From Pseudomonadota bacterium (GTDB taxonomy: Bacteria; Pseudomonadota; Alphaproteobacteria; Micropepsales; Micropepsaceae): a stretch of 64,000 bases of DNA. The notes under the pieces were generated by a model. That model worked only from the letters and a program-made list of their open reading frames with translations, was not told where the DNA came from and made no database searches. The first letter of the stretch is position 1; each line of letters opens with the position of its first letter. The stretch is taken from the NCBI GenBank assembly GCA_018241025.1, contig JAFEEQ010000011.1:124001-188000 (forward strand). Direction: 5' to 3'. Below, piece after piece: positions 33,531 through 41,423 of the stretch. The position numbers and the translations under genes are program-made.

Positions 33531-34010
33531 ATGGGGTTGGTCCGGGAGTTTGTAAAGGTGCAAAATACACATGATGTGGACCGGCTCGGCGCCGCGCTGC
33601 TCGATCTGATCGCGCTCCTGAACAGTCCGCAGCGCGACGATGCGCTGTTGCGCGAAGCCGGTGTCGCGCTCGACCGCGCACTCTTTCCGCTGCTCGTCGC
33701 GCTCGGCGCGCGCGGTCCGCTCGGTGTTGGAAATCTTGCTTCGCTGGTCGGTCGTGATCACACGACGGTCAGCCGTCAGCTCGCGAAACTCGAGAGCCTT
33801 GCCTTGATCGACCGCCGCGATGACGGCGGCGATGGCCGCAGCCGGCTCGCGCGGCTCACGCCGGGGGGCAGGGCGGTCGTCAAGGCGATCACCGCCGCGC
33901 GGCGCAAGCTGCTGTCGAAAGCCCTTGCCAATTGGAGCGGCACAGACCGCGCCGCCCTCGCCGATCACATGCGCCGCTTCGCCGACGCGCTGATGCGACG
34001 CGCCGGCTGA
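33531..34010 (+). CDS. MarR-family transcriptional regulator
   Basis: A 159-residue winged-helix regulator: LLVALGARGPLGVGNLA, the recognition helix GRDHTTVSRQLAKLESL and the wing IDRRDDGGDGRSRLARLTPGG. ATG 33531 is used here; GTG 33558 with GGGAG ten bases upstream is an alternative that would open a spacer towards the divergent FMN reductase gene. Ligand unknown; the paired reductase suggests a quinone, electrophile or oxidative signal. Confidence 0.87.
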   Translation: MGLVREFVKVQNTHDVDRLGAALLDLIALLNSPQRDDALLREAGVALDRALFPLLVALGARGPLGVGNLASLVGRDHTTVSRQLAKLESLALIDRRDDGGDGRSRLARLTPGGRAVVKAITAARRKLLSKALANWSGTDRAALADHMRRFADALMRRAG

Positions 34011-34017
34011 GTTCGGT

Positions 34018-34884
34018 TCAGTCTCCGCCCAGTGCCCGCTTGCGCACCGGCAGCAACTCGTCGAATTTGCCCGGGCGCTTCTCGCCGCGTGCCTTGAACG
34101 CTTCCATCATGTCTACTTCCGGGTGGTACATGCCGGCCTGCCAGGTCGCGATGTAGTCGAGGCCGTCCGCCGTCGAGTGATCGCGCGCGTAGTTGATCAT
34201 CACCTTGGAGCCGTAGACCGCGAGCGGCGACTTCTCGGCGATGTCCTTCGCGATGCCCATCACCTGCTTGACCATCTCCTCCTGCGTCGCGAACACTTCG
34301 TTGACGAGGCCGAGCTGCATCGCCTTCTTCGCCGGCATACGCCGTCCCGAATAGGCGAGCTCGCGCACCATGCCCTCGGGCATCAGTTTGCACAGCCGCG
34401 GGAAGGTGCCGACATCGGCGGTCATGCCGATATTGATCTCCTGGATGACGAAGAACGCGTCTTCGGTCGCATAGCGGCAGTCGCAAGCGCTCGCCATGTC
34501 GACCGCGCCGCCGACGCAGCCGCCTTGAATCGCGATCAACACCGGCACACGGGCCCGTTCGAGGCAGTTGAAACTCTCCTGGATGTCGAGCACCGAGAGG
34601 CGGAGATTCGCGCGCGTCCGGCCGCGCTCGGTCTTCGCGCGCGAGGCGGCGGTCCCGGCCGAGCTTCCGCCGGTGAACACCGCCAGATCCATGCCGCCGG
34701 AGAAGTGCTTGCCCGTCGAGGAGATGACGATCACCCGCGCTTTCGCGTTATCGTCGAGGTCCTTCACGATCGCCGGCAGGTCGGTCCAGAACTCCGGCAC
34801 CATGGTGTTCAACTCGTCGCCGCGCTTGAGCTGGATGTGGGCGATATGATCGGCGATCTCGACGTTGAAGCAGCGATAGGTCAT
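34018..34884 (-). CDS. enoyl-CoA hydratase/isomerase, dienoyl-CoA isomerase (ECH1)-like
   Basis: A 288-residue crotonase-fold protein. The three acidic residues of delta3,5-delta2,4-dienoyl-CoA isomerase, as I know them from rat/human ECH1, have counterparts: GGAVDMASACDCRY (Asp), IQEINIG (Glu) and TADVGTFPRL (Asp). The later YARDHSTADGLDYIATW stretch also fits. Such enzymes shift conjugated double bonds when odd-position unsaturated fatty acids are degraded. It faces away from the MaoC gene, with a 141-nt divergent spacer. Confidence 0.87.
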   Translation of the reverse strand: MTYRCFNVEIADHIAHIQLKRGDELNTMVPEFWTDLPAIVKDLDDNAKARVIVISSTGKHFSGGMDLAVFTGGSSAGTAASRAKTERGRTRANLRLSVLDIQESFNCLERARVPVLIAIQGGCVGGAVDMASACDCRYATEDAFFVIQEINIGMTADVGTFPRLCKLMPEGMVRELAYSGRRMPAKKAMQLGLVNEVFATQEEMVKQVMGIAKDIAEKSPLAVYGSKVMINYARDHSTADGLDYIATWQAGMYHPEVDMMEAFKARGEKRPGKFDELLPVRKRALGGD

Positions 34885-35025
34885 GGAAGTTTCCTTTGCG
34901 GCACAGGCTTTTCTGCGCCAAGGCTAGCGCAGCGCGGCCCGCTTGTCCCCTGCGCCGCAGCCCCCCTTGGCGTGACCGTCCCCGGCCCACTAGTCTTGCC
35001 GCCCAGAACACAACGGGAGGAACAC

Positions 35026-35901
35026 ATGGCCATCAACTACGAACAGATGATGCAGTCGAAGACCGAAGGCCTCGAGGCGAGCTATGGCGACCGCGAGGTC
35101 ATGCTCTACGCCCTCGGCGTCGGCTTCCAGCGCGATCCGATGAACGAGCGCGAGCTGCCCTTCACCTATGAGAAGGATCTCGTCGTCGTCCCGACCTTTG
35201 CGACCGTCATCCCAACCGGACGTCCGCGTGCCGGTGCTGCGGCCGGCAGCAATCCGATGTCGGGTATCAACTATCTGATGGTGGTCCATGGCGAGCAGCG
35301 AGTGACCATTCACAAGCCGCTGCCGCCGGCCGCCGAGGTCGTCTCCGACACGCGCGTGCTCGGCGTCTGGGACAAAGGCAAGGACAAGGGCGCGATCATC
35401 GTCAACGAGCGTGTGATCAAGGAGAAGTCGACCGGCGACAAGCTCGCGACGCTCGTCGGCACGACCTTCGCACGCGGCGATGGCGGCTTCGGCGGCCCGA
35501 AGGACGGCGCGCCCGAGCCGCACCAACTCCCCACCCGCAAGCCCGACCTCGTGCACGAATGCGACACCCGCGCCGACCAGGCGTTCATCTATGCGCTGTC
35601 GGGCGATCGCAACCCGCTGCACCGCGACCCCGCCGTCGCCAAGCGCGCCGGATTCCCCAAGCCCATCCTGCACGGCCTGTGCTCCTTCGGTACCGCTTGC
35701 CGCGCCGTGATCTCGACGATATGTGATTACGATCCGAAGAAGATCACCAGCTTCGACGTGCGCTTCTCCTCGCCGGTCTTCCCGGGCGAGACGATCGTCA
35801 CCGAGATGTGGGTGGATGGCGAGGTCGTGTCCTACCGTTCGCGGCTCAAGGAACGCGACGTCGTCGTGCTCAACAACGGCAGATGCACGATTGCAAAGTG
35901 A
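35026..35901 (+). CDS. MaoC-family enoyl-CoA hydratase 2 (HSD17B4-like)
   Basis: A 291-residue double-hotdog hydratase; GGGAGG is 5 nt before ATG 35026. The hydratase-2 motif YALSGDRNPLHRDP with the catalytic Asp and His is near residue 187, followed by FPKPILHGLCSFG. The N-terminal half is the degenerate hotdog. The family hydrates trans-2-enoyl-CoA to (R)-3-hydroxyacyl-CoA in beta-oxidation. The methyltransferase gene overlaps its end. Confidence 0.92.
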   Translation: MAINYEQMMQSKTEGLEASYGDREVMLYALGVGFQRDPMNERELPFTYEKDLVVVPTFATVIPTGRPRAGAAAGSNPMSGINYLMVVHGEQRVTIHKPLPPAAEVVSDTRVLGVWDKGKDKGAIIVNERVIKEKSTGDKLATLVGTTFARGDGGFGGPKDGAPEPHQLPTRKPDLVHECDTRADQAFIYALSGDRNPLHRDPAVAKRAGFPKPILHGLCSFGTACRAVISTICDYDPKKITSFDVRFSSPVFPGETIVTEMWVDGEVVSYRSRLKERDVVVLNNGRCTIAK

Positions 35902-36961
35902 CGGCGACCCGATAGCCTTCGCAGAAGACCTGATCGCCGAAGGGCGGCCGGAAGACGCGGCCGCCTTTCTTTTTGCCCGGATCGAAGAAGGCCGTGGCGG
36001 CCTCTTGGCGCGTGTGACGCTGGTGCATGCGCTTCTGAGCGCGGGCGATGTCGCGACGGCGCTCGAAGCGGCGCGCGATGCCGCGCAGCTTTTTCCGGGT
36101 GTGGCATCGGCCATTGTCGCGCTCGGCGATGCGCTGTTCGCCGCCAGCCATCTGCCGACCGCCATCGCCGAATACCAGCGCGCACTGCGGCTGGAGCCCG
36201 CCTCCGATGAAATCCGTCTCAAGCTCGGCCTGTGCTGGCTTGAGGCCGGCGAGCCCGAGCGCGCGCTCGAACAATTCGCCGCGGTCGACGAGCCGCCTGC
36301 CGCGCTGATCGCGCGCGCCGAAGCGATCAAGGCCCGCGCACGCTCGGATGCCGGTTATGTCCGGCATCTCTTCGACCAGTTCTCCTCCGATTACGATACC
36401 CGGATGCGCGGCCAGCTCGGCTATCGCGCGCCGGAGGTCCTGCGTGATCTTGCTTTGCTGGTGATGCCCGGTGCGACCGGCCTCACGGCGCTCGATCTCG
36501 GCTGCGGCACCGGTTTTGCCGCCGAGGCCTTCACCGGCATCGCCGCCGTCATCGACGGAATCGATCTCAGCCCTGCGATGATCGCCAAGGCGCGCGAGCG
36601 TGGCCTCTATCGCGCACTGACAGTCGCCGACATCGAGTCCGGGCTCGATGTCACGGGACCGCAATACGATCTCGTTCTCGCCGCCGACACGCTTGTCTAT
36701 CTCGGCGATCTTGCCGCGACCTTTGCCGCCGTCGCCCGGCGCCTGAAGCCGGGTGGTTTCTTCCTCTTTACCGTGGAGGCGGCGAAAGTCGCGGCATTCG
36801 AGCTCGGTCCGAAACGGCGCTGGCGCCATTCGGAGTCCTATCTGCGGCAGGTTGCCGAAGAAAACGGCTTCGACGTCATGGGCCTGCTCGAAAGTTCCCC
36901 GCGCGCAGAAGCCGGCGTTCCGGTCGAAGGTTATGCCGTCGCGTTGTCGCGACACGGCTAG
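35891..36961 (+). CDS. TPR-containing class I SAM methyltransferase
   Basis: About 356 residues if it starts at TTG 35891, inside the end of the MaoC gene; no ATG or good ribosome-binding site was found upstream of the domain, so the start is uncertain. Residues 1-130 contain TPR-like helices (LPTAIAEYQRALRLEPASDE). The methyltransferase domain has TALDLGCGTGFAAEA (SAM motif I), IDGIDLSPAMIAKA and LAADTLVYLGD. Target unknown; the TPR part may select a protein substrate. Confidence 0.83.
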   Translation: MQSDGDPIAFAEDLIAEGRPEDAAAFLFARIEEGRGGLLARVTLVHALLSAGDVATALEAARDAAQLFPGVASAIVALGDALFAASHLPTAIAEYQRALRLEPASDEIRLKLGLCWLEAGEPERALEQFAAVDEPPAALIARAEAIKARARSDAGYVRHLFDQFSSDYDTRMRGQLGYRAPEVLRDLALLVMPGATGLTALDLGCGTGFAAEAFTGIAAVIDGIDLSPAMIAKARERGLYRALTVADIESGLDVTGPQYDLVLAADTLVYLGDLAATFAAVARRLKPGGFFLFTVEAAKVAAFELGPKRRWRHSESYLRQVAEENGFDVMGLLESSPRAEAGVPVEGYAVALSRHG

Positions 36962-37014
36962 GCACCAAATCCGGAGTTCGGCGTTGACTCCCCTGTCAGG
37001 AAACGGGGGATCCA

Positions 37015-37644
37015 ATGGTCGCCATCGACAACACAATGGACGCGCAGCCGCGCACCGAAAGTCACCCCGCGCCGATCATCGCCTTTGCGGCCTTCGGAGC
37101 CGCCGCGCTTGCCGCCGTCTCGCTCCTGATGAGCCATGACGGCAACGGCTGGAAATCCGCGGCCGATGCCGTTTCGCGATTCTCGATGCTCCTCTTCGTT
37201 GCCGCGATGACCGTCGAGCCCTTGTCCCGTCTCGTGCCCCGGTTCGAAGCCATCGGCCGCGAGCGGACCAACCTGGTGCTGGCCTTCGTCGCAGCGTCCT
37301 TCGCCGCGATCGCCTGTGTGGCCGCGCCGCATTTCCTGCTTGGCGAGACGCTGACGGTTCCGGCCGCCGCCTATTGTCTGGTCAACGGTTTCATCCTGAC
37401 CGTGCTTCTCTTCTGTGTGCACCAGGAGACACGCCGCGTTCTCGGCGCGCCGGCCTGGCGCGCGATACAGCGCGTCGCGACCTCCTATTTCTGGACCGTC
37501 TTCGTGCTGATCGGCGTCGACAAGAGCATCGGCCCGCATATCCCCGACCCGTGGCCGGGCTTTTCGCTCCTGCTGCTGACCGCAGCCTTCCTGCTGCGCT
37601 TCGTCGACGCCTTCGTCCAGCACCGTCACGCCCGCGCCGCCTGA
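37015..37644 (+). CDS. integral membrane protein of unknown function
   Basis: A 209-residue protein with about six hydrophobic helices (near 20-40, 55-75, 86-107, 116-136, 154-174, 182-200). Histidines occur in helices or loops (LLFCVHQETRR, GPHIPDP). I do not recognise the family, although the size and helix count resemble ferric-reductase-like membrane domains without the paired heme histidines being evident. GGGGA precedes the ATG. Confidence 0.7.
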   Translation: MVAIDNTMDAQPRTESHPAPIIAFAAFGAAALAAVSLLMSHDGNGWKSAADAVSRFSMLLFVAAMTVEPLSRLVPRFEAIGRERTNLVLAFVAASFAAIACVAAPHFLLGETLTVPAAAYCLVNGFILTVLLFCVHQETRRVLGAPAWRAIQRVATSYFWTVFVLIGVDKSIGPHIPDPWPGFSLLLLTAAFLLRFVDAFVQHRHARAA

Positions 37645-37685
37645 CCCTGGCGGAAAACGTGGGTTGATTGTCATTCCCGCCAAAG

Positions 37686-37714
37686 GGCGCCGCCGCTAAG
37701 GTGGCGGCGCCATG
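37686..37714 (+). promoter_or_regulatory. hairpin presenting the ribosome-binding site of the GlxA-type gene
   Basis: A perfect 9-bp stem (37686-37694 with 37703-37711, GGCGCCGCC/GGCGGCGCC) ends at the base before the ATG at 37712. The only Shine-Dalgarno-like sequence, AAGG at 37698-37701, is in its 8-nt loop. Confidence 0.6.
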
Positions 37715-38686
37715 AAGCGCATCGTCATGCTCGCCTTCGAGGACGCCCAGATCCTCGACATCACCGGCCCCCTGCAGATTTTGGGTTCGCCCAATCGCGG
37801 CCGCAGCGTGCCGCGCTATGAGATCGTCCTCGCCGCGCCCAAGGCCGGTCCGTTCCGCACCACCGAAGGATTGAGCCTCGTCGCCACTGCCGCCTGGAGC
37901 GATCCCGGCTTGTTGCGCGGTGTCGATACGCTGATGGTCGCCGGCGGTGAAGGCCTCGACCGCGTGCGCAAGGACAAGACGCTGCGAGCGCTCGTCCGCC
38001 GCGGCGCGCGCCAGGCGCGCAGGGTGGTGTCGGTCTGCACCGGTGCCTTCGCGCTCGCCGAAGCCGGTATCCTCGACGGCAAGCGCGCGACGACGCATTG
38101 GAGCCGCATCGAACAATTCCGCCGCGAGTTCCCGAACGTCGCGCTCGAACCGGACGCGATCTTCGTCCGCGACGGAAAGATCTGGACCTCGGCCGGCGTC
38201 ACCGCGGGAATGGACCTCGCACTCGCGCTGCTGCGCGAAGACCTCGGCGACGAGGTCGCGCTCGCCGTGGCGCGCCAGCATGTCATCTTCGTCATGCGTC
38301 CCGGCGGACAGTCGCAGTTCAGCGCGCACCTGAAGCCCGAGGCTTATCCGAAGGGCAAACTGTCGGGATTGCTGCGCTGGATCCCCGAACATGCCGGAGA
38401 GGACATCGATGTGGCCGCGCTTGCTGCAAAGGCCAACATGTCCGAGCGCAGCTTCGCCCGCATCTTCGTGCGCGAGACCGGCGAGACACCGGCACGTTAC
38501 CTCGAACGCACCCGGATCGACGCCGCGCGCCGCCTGCTCACCGCTTCGGATTTGCCGATCGCGACCGTCGCGCTGCGCGCCGGTTTCGGCAACGAAGAGC
38601 GCATGCGCCGCGCCTTCCAGCGCCAGCTCAAGACCAGTCCCGGTGCCTTCCGCGCCCGCTTCCAGCCCGCAGGAGTTTCGCCATGA
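37712..38686 (+). CDS. GlxA-type AraC-family regulator (DJ-1/PfpI domain plus HTH)
   Basis: A 324-residue protein. Residues 1-190 form a DJ-1/PfpI (class I glutaminase-like) sensor domain with the nucleophile elbow VCTGAFALAEAG and TTHWSRIEQF. Residues about 225-318 form the AraC double helix-turn-helix (VAALAAKANMSERSFARIF and VALRAGFGNEERMRRAF). GlxA-family proteins usually regulate adjacent enzyme genes; here a DJ-1 enzyme gene overlaps by ATGA. Translation may be controlled by the hairpin at the start. Confidence 0.93.
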   Translation: MKRIVMLAFEDAQILDITGPLQILGSPNRGRSVPRYEIVLAAPKAGPFRTTEGLSLVATAAWSDPGLLRGVDTLMVAGGEGLDRVRKDKTLRALVRRGARQARRVVSVCTGAFALAEAGILDGKRATTHWSRIEQFRREFPNVALEPDAIFVRDGKIWTSAGVTAGMDLALALLREDLGDEVALAVARQHVIFVMRPGGQSQFSAHLKPEAYPKGKLSGLLRWIPEHAGEDIDVAALAAKANMSERSFARIFVRETGETPARYLERTRIDAARRLLTASDLPIATVALRAGFGNEERMRRAFQRQLKTSPGAFRARFQPAGVSP

Positions 38687-39279
38687 CGCGTCGCATCGGT
38701 ATCCTGATCTTCGACGATGCCGAGGAGCTCGATTTCGTCGGACCTTACGAAGTCTTCACGATGGCCGGTCAGATGAAGGAGGGCAGCTACGACACCGTCC
38801 TGATCGCCGAGCGTGATGCGCCGGTGCGCTGTGCCAAGGGCATGACCGTGCTGCCGCACGCGACAACCGCGACCTGTGGTCTGCTCGATGTCCTGCTGGT
38901 TCCAGGCGGGCAGGGCACAAGGCGCGAGGTGAACAACCGGGCGTTGCTCGACTGGATCGGTGCCTGCCGCGCGCAATGGATCACCAGCGTGTGCACTGGC
39001 GCTATGCTGCTCACCGCCGCCGGCCCGGCACGCGGCAAGCGCGTCACCACGCATTGGGCCTTCATAGAGAGCCTGCGCGAGCGCGGCGAAGCGGCGGAAG
39101 TACTGGAAAACTATCGTTACGTGCAGGATGGAAACATCGTCACCTCGGCCGGCGTCTCGGCCGGAATCGACATGGCGCTCTGGCTCGTCGGCCAACTCGA
39201 GGACATTCCCTTCGCCCGTGCGGTTCAGCGGCGTATGGAATATGAACCCCTGCCGCCTTATGGCGGTTTGACCGGGTAG
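38683..39279 (+). CDS. DJ-1/PfpI family protein (isonitrile hydratase-like)
   Basis: A 198-residue single-domain DJ-1/PfpI protein. Elements: ILIFDDAEELDFVGPYEVF, LLVPGGQGTRREV, SVCTGAMLLTAAG with the reactive cysteine, and TSAGVSAGIDMALWL. The layout matches isonitrile hydratase and related cyclic-imide or glyoxalase-like members. ATG 38683 overlaps the regulator stop (ATGA), so the pair is translationally coupled and the regulator probably senses or controls this enzyme's substrate. Confidence 0.92.
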   Translation: MTRRIGILIFDDAEELDFVGPYEVFTMAGQMKEGSYDTVLIAERDAPVRCAKGMTVLPHATTATCGLLDVLLVPGGQGTRREVNNRALLDWIGACRAQWITSVCTGAMLLTAAGPARGKRVTTHWAFIESLRERGEAAEVLENYRYVQDGNIVTSAGVSAGIDMALWLVGQLEDIPFARAVQRRMEYEPLPPYGGLTG

Positions 39280-39363
39280 CCCTTCTTCCCTTCCCGGGGA
39301 TGTGCTTGTATTCCGGCAGCATTGCGAGGGGTCGCAAGGACTAGAGGGGAAAAAGGAAATAGC

Positions 39364-39738
39364 ATGATGTTGAAGACTTTCGGATTGGCCGTTGTGCTCA
39401 TGGCGGCGTCGGGCTTGCCCGCGGCAGCGGCGAGCATGTGTTCGGCTCCGATCGCGCCGGCCGCGATCGACGGTTCCACGGCGACCAAGGCACAGCTCGA
39501 GGCCGGCCTGGTGGACGTGAAGACGTTCCTCAAGCAGTCGGACGATTACCAGGATTGCCTCAACCAGGAATGGGTCGCAGCCCGCGACGCGGCCGTGAAG
39601 GCGAAGACAGATCTCGACCCGGCGGTCACCGCCGATCGCGACGCCAAGATCCACGCCAACCAGGCACTCAAGGAAAAGGTCGGCGCGGAGTTCAACGCCG
39701 CCGCCGCGGCCTACAATCACGCGCATCCGGGCAACTGA
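39364..39738 (+). CDS. small exported helical protein of unknown function
   Basis: A 124-residue protein (ATG 39364, with GGGGAAAAAGGA upstream). Residues 1-22 are a signal peptide (AAAASM). The mature part has two cysteines (MCSAP and YQDCLNQEW) and a helical, Ala/Asp/Lys-rich C-terminus. Small periplasmic proteins with the pattern DVKTFLKQSDDYQDC occur in alphaproteobacteria, function unknown to me. A good terminator follows. Confidence 0.75.
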   Translation: MMLKTFGLAVVLMAASGLPAAAASMCSAPIAPAAIDGSTATKAQLEAGLVDVKTFLKQSDDYQDCLNQEWVAARDAAVKAKTDLDPAVTADRDAKIHANQALKEKVGAEFNAAAAAYNHAHPGN

Positions 39739-39757
39739 ACAGAGCGTCGTTTTCGCG

Positions 39758-39789
39758 AAGGGCCGTGCCGTAAGGCGCGGCCCTTTTCG
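39758..39789 (+). terminator. rho-independent terminator
   Basis: AAGGGCCGTGCC and GGCGCGGCCCTT arms (one mismatched pair) around a GTAA loop, followed by a T-rich run (TTTTCGTTTG). It ends the transcript of the gene at 39364-39738. Confidence 0.88.
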
Positions 39790-39821
39790 TTTGTATCCGG
39801 CGAATCGCTTATCATCGCGCC

Positions 39822-40418
39822 ATGGCGACGATGAACGAGCAGCGACTCCGCCGCCGGGCCCAGGCCCATGCCGCGACCCGCGGTGCGATCATCGATGCGG
39901 CGCGCCGGGTTGCGGCCCGTGACGGCTCCCGCGACCTGTCGCTGCGCGGTGTCGCCGCCGAAGCCGGATTCGCGCCAGCGGCGCTTTATGGCTACTTCGC
40001 CAACAAGGATGATCTGCTGCTCGCGCTCGCTGCCGACGATCTCACAACGTTGGCGCGCACCATGCGCGATGCGGTGGCGCGCCAGAACGGAGAGGGACGG
40101 CTCTCCGCCGCTGCCGCGACGGCACTGACCGCACTGCGCCAGACCGAATCGCTCGCCGCCGCGGTCGGCGCGATGTCATCGGATGTCGGCGGCAGCGAAG
40201 CGGAGCGTCTGTTCAACGGGCGCATGATCGCCGCTCTCAAGGTGCTCTCGGATGCCTCCGGCAAACCGGCAACCAGCCGCGAAGGCCAATGCGATGTCGT
40301 GCTCGTCGCCGCGGCGGTGGCGGGCCTTGCGATGCTGGCCCGTTCCGGCCGTCTGGAAGCGCTGGGCTTCTCGCCGGACGAAGTCCTCGCCCGCCTCGAT
40401 ACGCACTTCTCTGTCTGA
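39822..40418 (+). CDS. TetR-family transcriptional regulator
   Basis: A 198-residue regulator. The N-terminal HTH is clear (IIDAARRVAARDGSRDLSLR, then VAAEAGFAPAALYGYFANKDDLLLAL). The C-terminal ligand domain is divergent. The target may be the convergent hydrolase or the acyl-CoA synthetase beyond it, but no operator was found. Its stop TGA is immediately followed by the TCA of the opposite gene's stop. Confidence 0.9.
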   Translation: MATMNEQRLRRRAQAHAATRGAIIDAARRVAARDGSRDLSLRGVAAEAGFAPAALYGYFANKDDLLLALAADDLTTLARTMRDAVARQNGEGRLSAAAATALTALRQTESLAAAVGAMSSDVGGSEAERLFNGRMIAALKVLSDASGKPATSREGQCDVVLVAAAVAGLAMLARSGRLEALGFSPDEVLARLDTHFSV

Positions 40419-41300
40419 TCAGCGCGTCAGCCGTTCCATCCGTTCGATTTCGCCCTGCACGATGTCGGGACGCTCCATCGGCAGGAAATGCGATGTGCCC
40501 GGCGCCGGCACGATGCGCGCGTCGCGCCTGGCGCGTGCGATCACGCCGATCTCGCCCGGGCGCGCGGTGCTGCCGAACTCGCCATGGATCAGCGTCAACG
40601 GACAACGCACCTGCCGCGCCAGCCGCGCGATGCCCGGCGGCGCATTCTGGAAGATCGACGACTCCCAGGCCGGGGCACAGGCGAGCTGCATCTCGGTGCC
40701 GTTGCCGGTCGGGACGAGCCCACCGTGCAGATAGTCGGCGATGGTCGCCTCCGGCCAGGTCTTGAAGGCGCCGCGCCCCCGATAGGCCGACAGCGCCATC
40801 TCGAAAGACGGAAAGATCGCCCGCCGCTTGGCCGCCATCTCGGCGAGATTGTTCGGCAGCGGCCGCCCGAGCAGGCGGTTGAGCTTCGCCAGCTGGCGGG
40901 AGAAGCGTGGGACCAGCACCGGCTCGACCAGCACCAGCCCGCGCACCCGTTCGGGAAAATGTGCCGCCGCCATCATGCTGACGATCGCACCCATGGAGTG
41001 CCCGGCGAGGATCACGGGTCCCGGCGCCAGCTTCTGAAGGAGCAGTTCCAGGTCGTGCCCAAAATTCGACCACGCCGCCATCGGGCCGGGTACGGCCGGA
41101 AGCGTCGTGAAACCGTGTCCGCGCTGATCGGCGGCGGTGACGCGAAACCGGCCCCGCAGCGGCGTCAACAACGCGGCGTAGGTCTCGGCGTTGAATCCCG
41201 TAGCGTGGGTAAAATGCAGATGGGGCGCATCGGCCGCCCAATCGAGATAGGAGACGTCGCCATCCGGCAACGTCATTTTGTTGCGTAAAATTTCCGGCAT
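40419..41300 (-). CDS. alpha/beta hydrolase
   Basis: A 293-residue hydrolase with HATGFNAETYAALLTPL, DQRGHGFTTLP, the nucleophile elbow GHSMGAIVSM, an aspartate/glutamate loop in LIHGEFGS and the catalytic histidine in GTSHFLPMERP. Substrate unknown. It is divergent from the acyl-CoA synthetase gene at 41424 (123-nt spacer) and its stop abuts the TetR stop. Confidence 0.88.
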   Translation of the reverse strand: MPEILRNKMTLPDGDVSYLDWAADAPHLHFTHATGFNAETYAALLTPLRGRFRVTAADQRGHGFTTLPAVPGPMAAWSNFGHDLELLLQKLAPGPVILAGHSMGAIVSMMAAAHFPERVRGLVLVEPVLVPRFSRQLAKLNRLLGRPLPNNLAEMAAKRRAIFPSFEMALSAYRGRGAFKTWPEATIADYLHGGLVPTGNGTEMQLACAPAWESSIFQNAPPGIARLARQVRCPLTLIHGEFGSTARPGEIGVIARARRDARIVPAPGTSHFLPMERPDIVQGEIERMERLTR

Positions 41301-41423
41301 GCTCCCGATGTGGCGGGCGCCGCTGCGGCTGTCAACCTGACGGACTCGTCACGGCTTTACGCGCCGCCGTCGCGCGCCGTACAAATCTCCCAACGCTATC
41401 TGACAAAAAATCGGGAAACGCTC

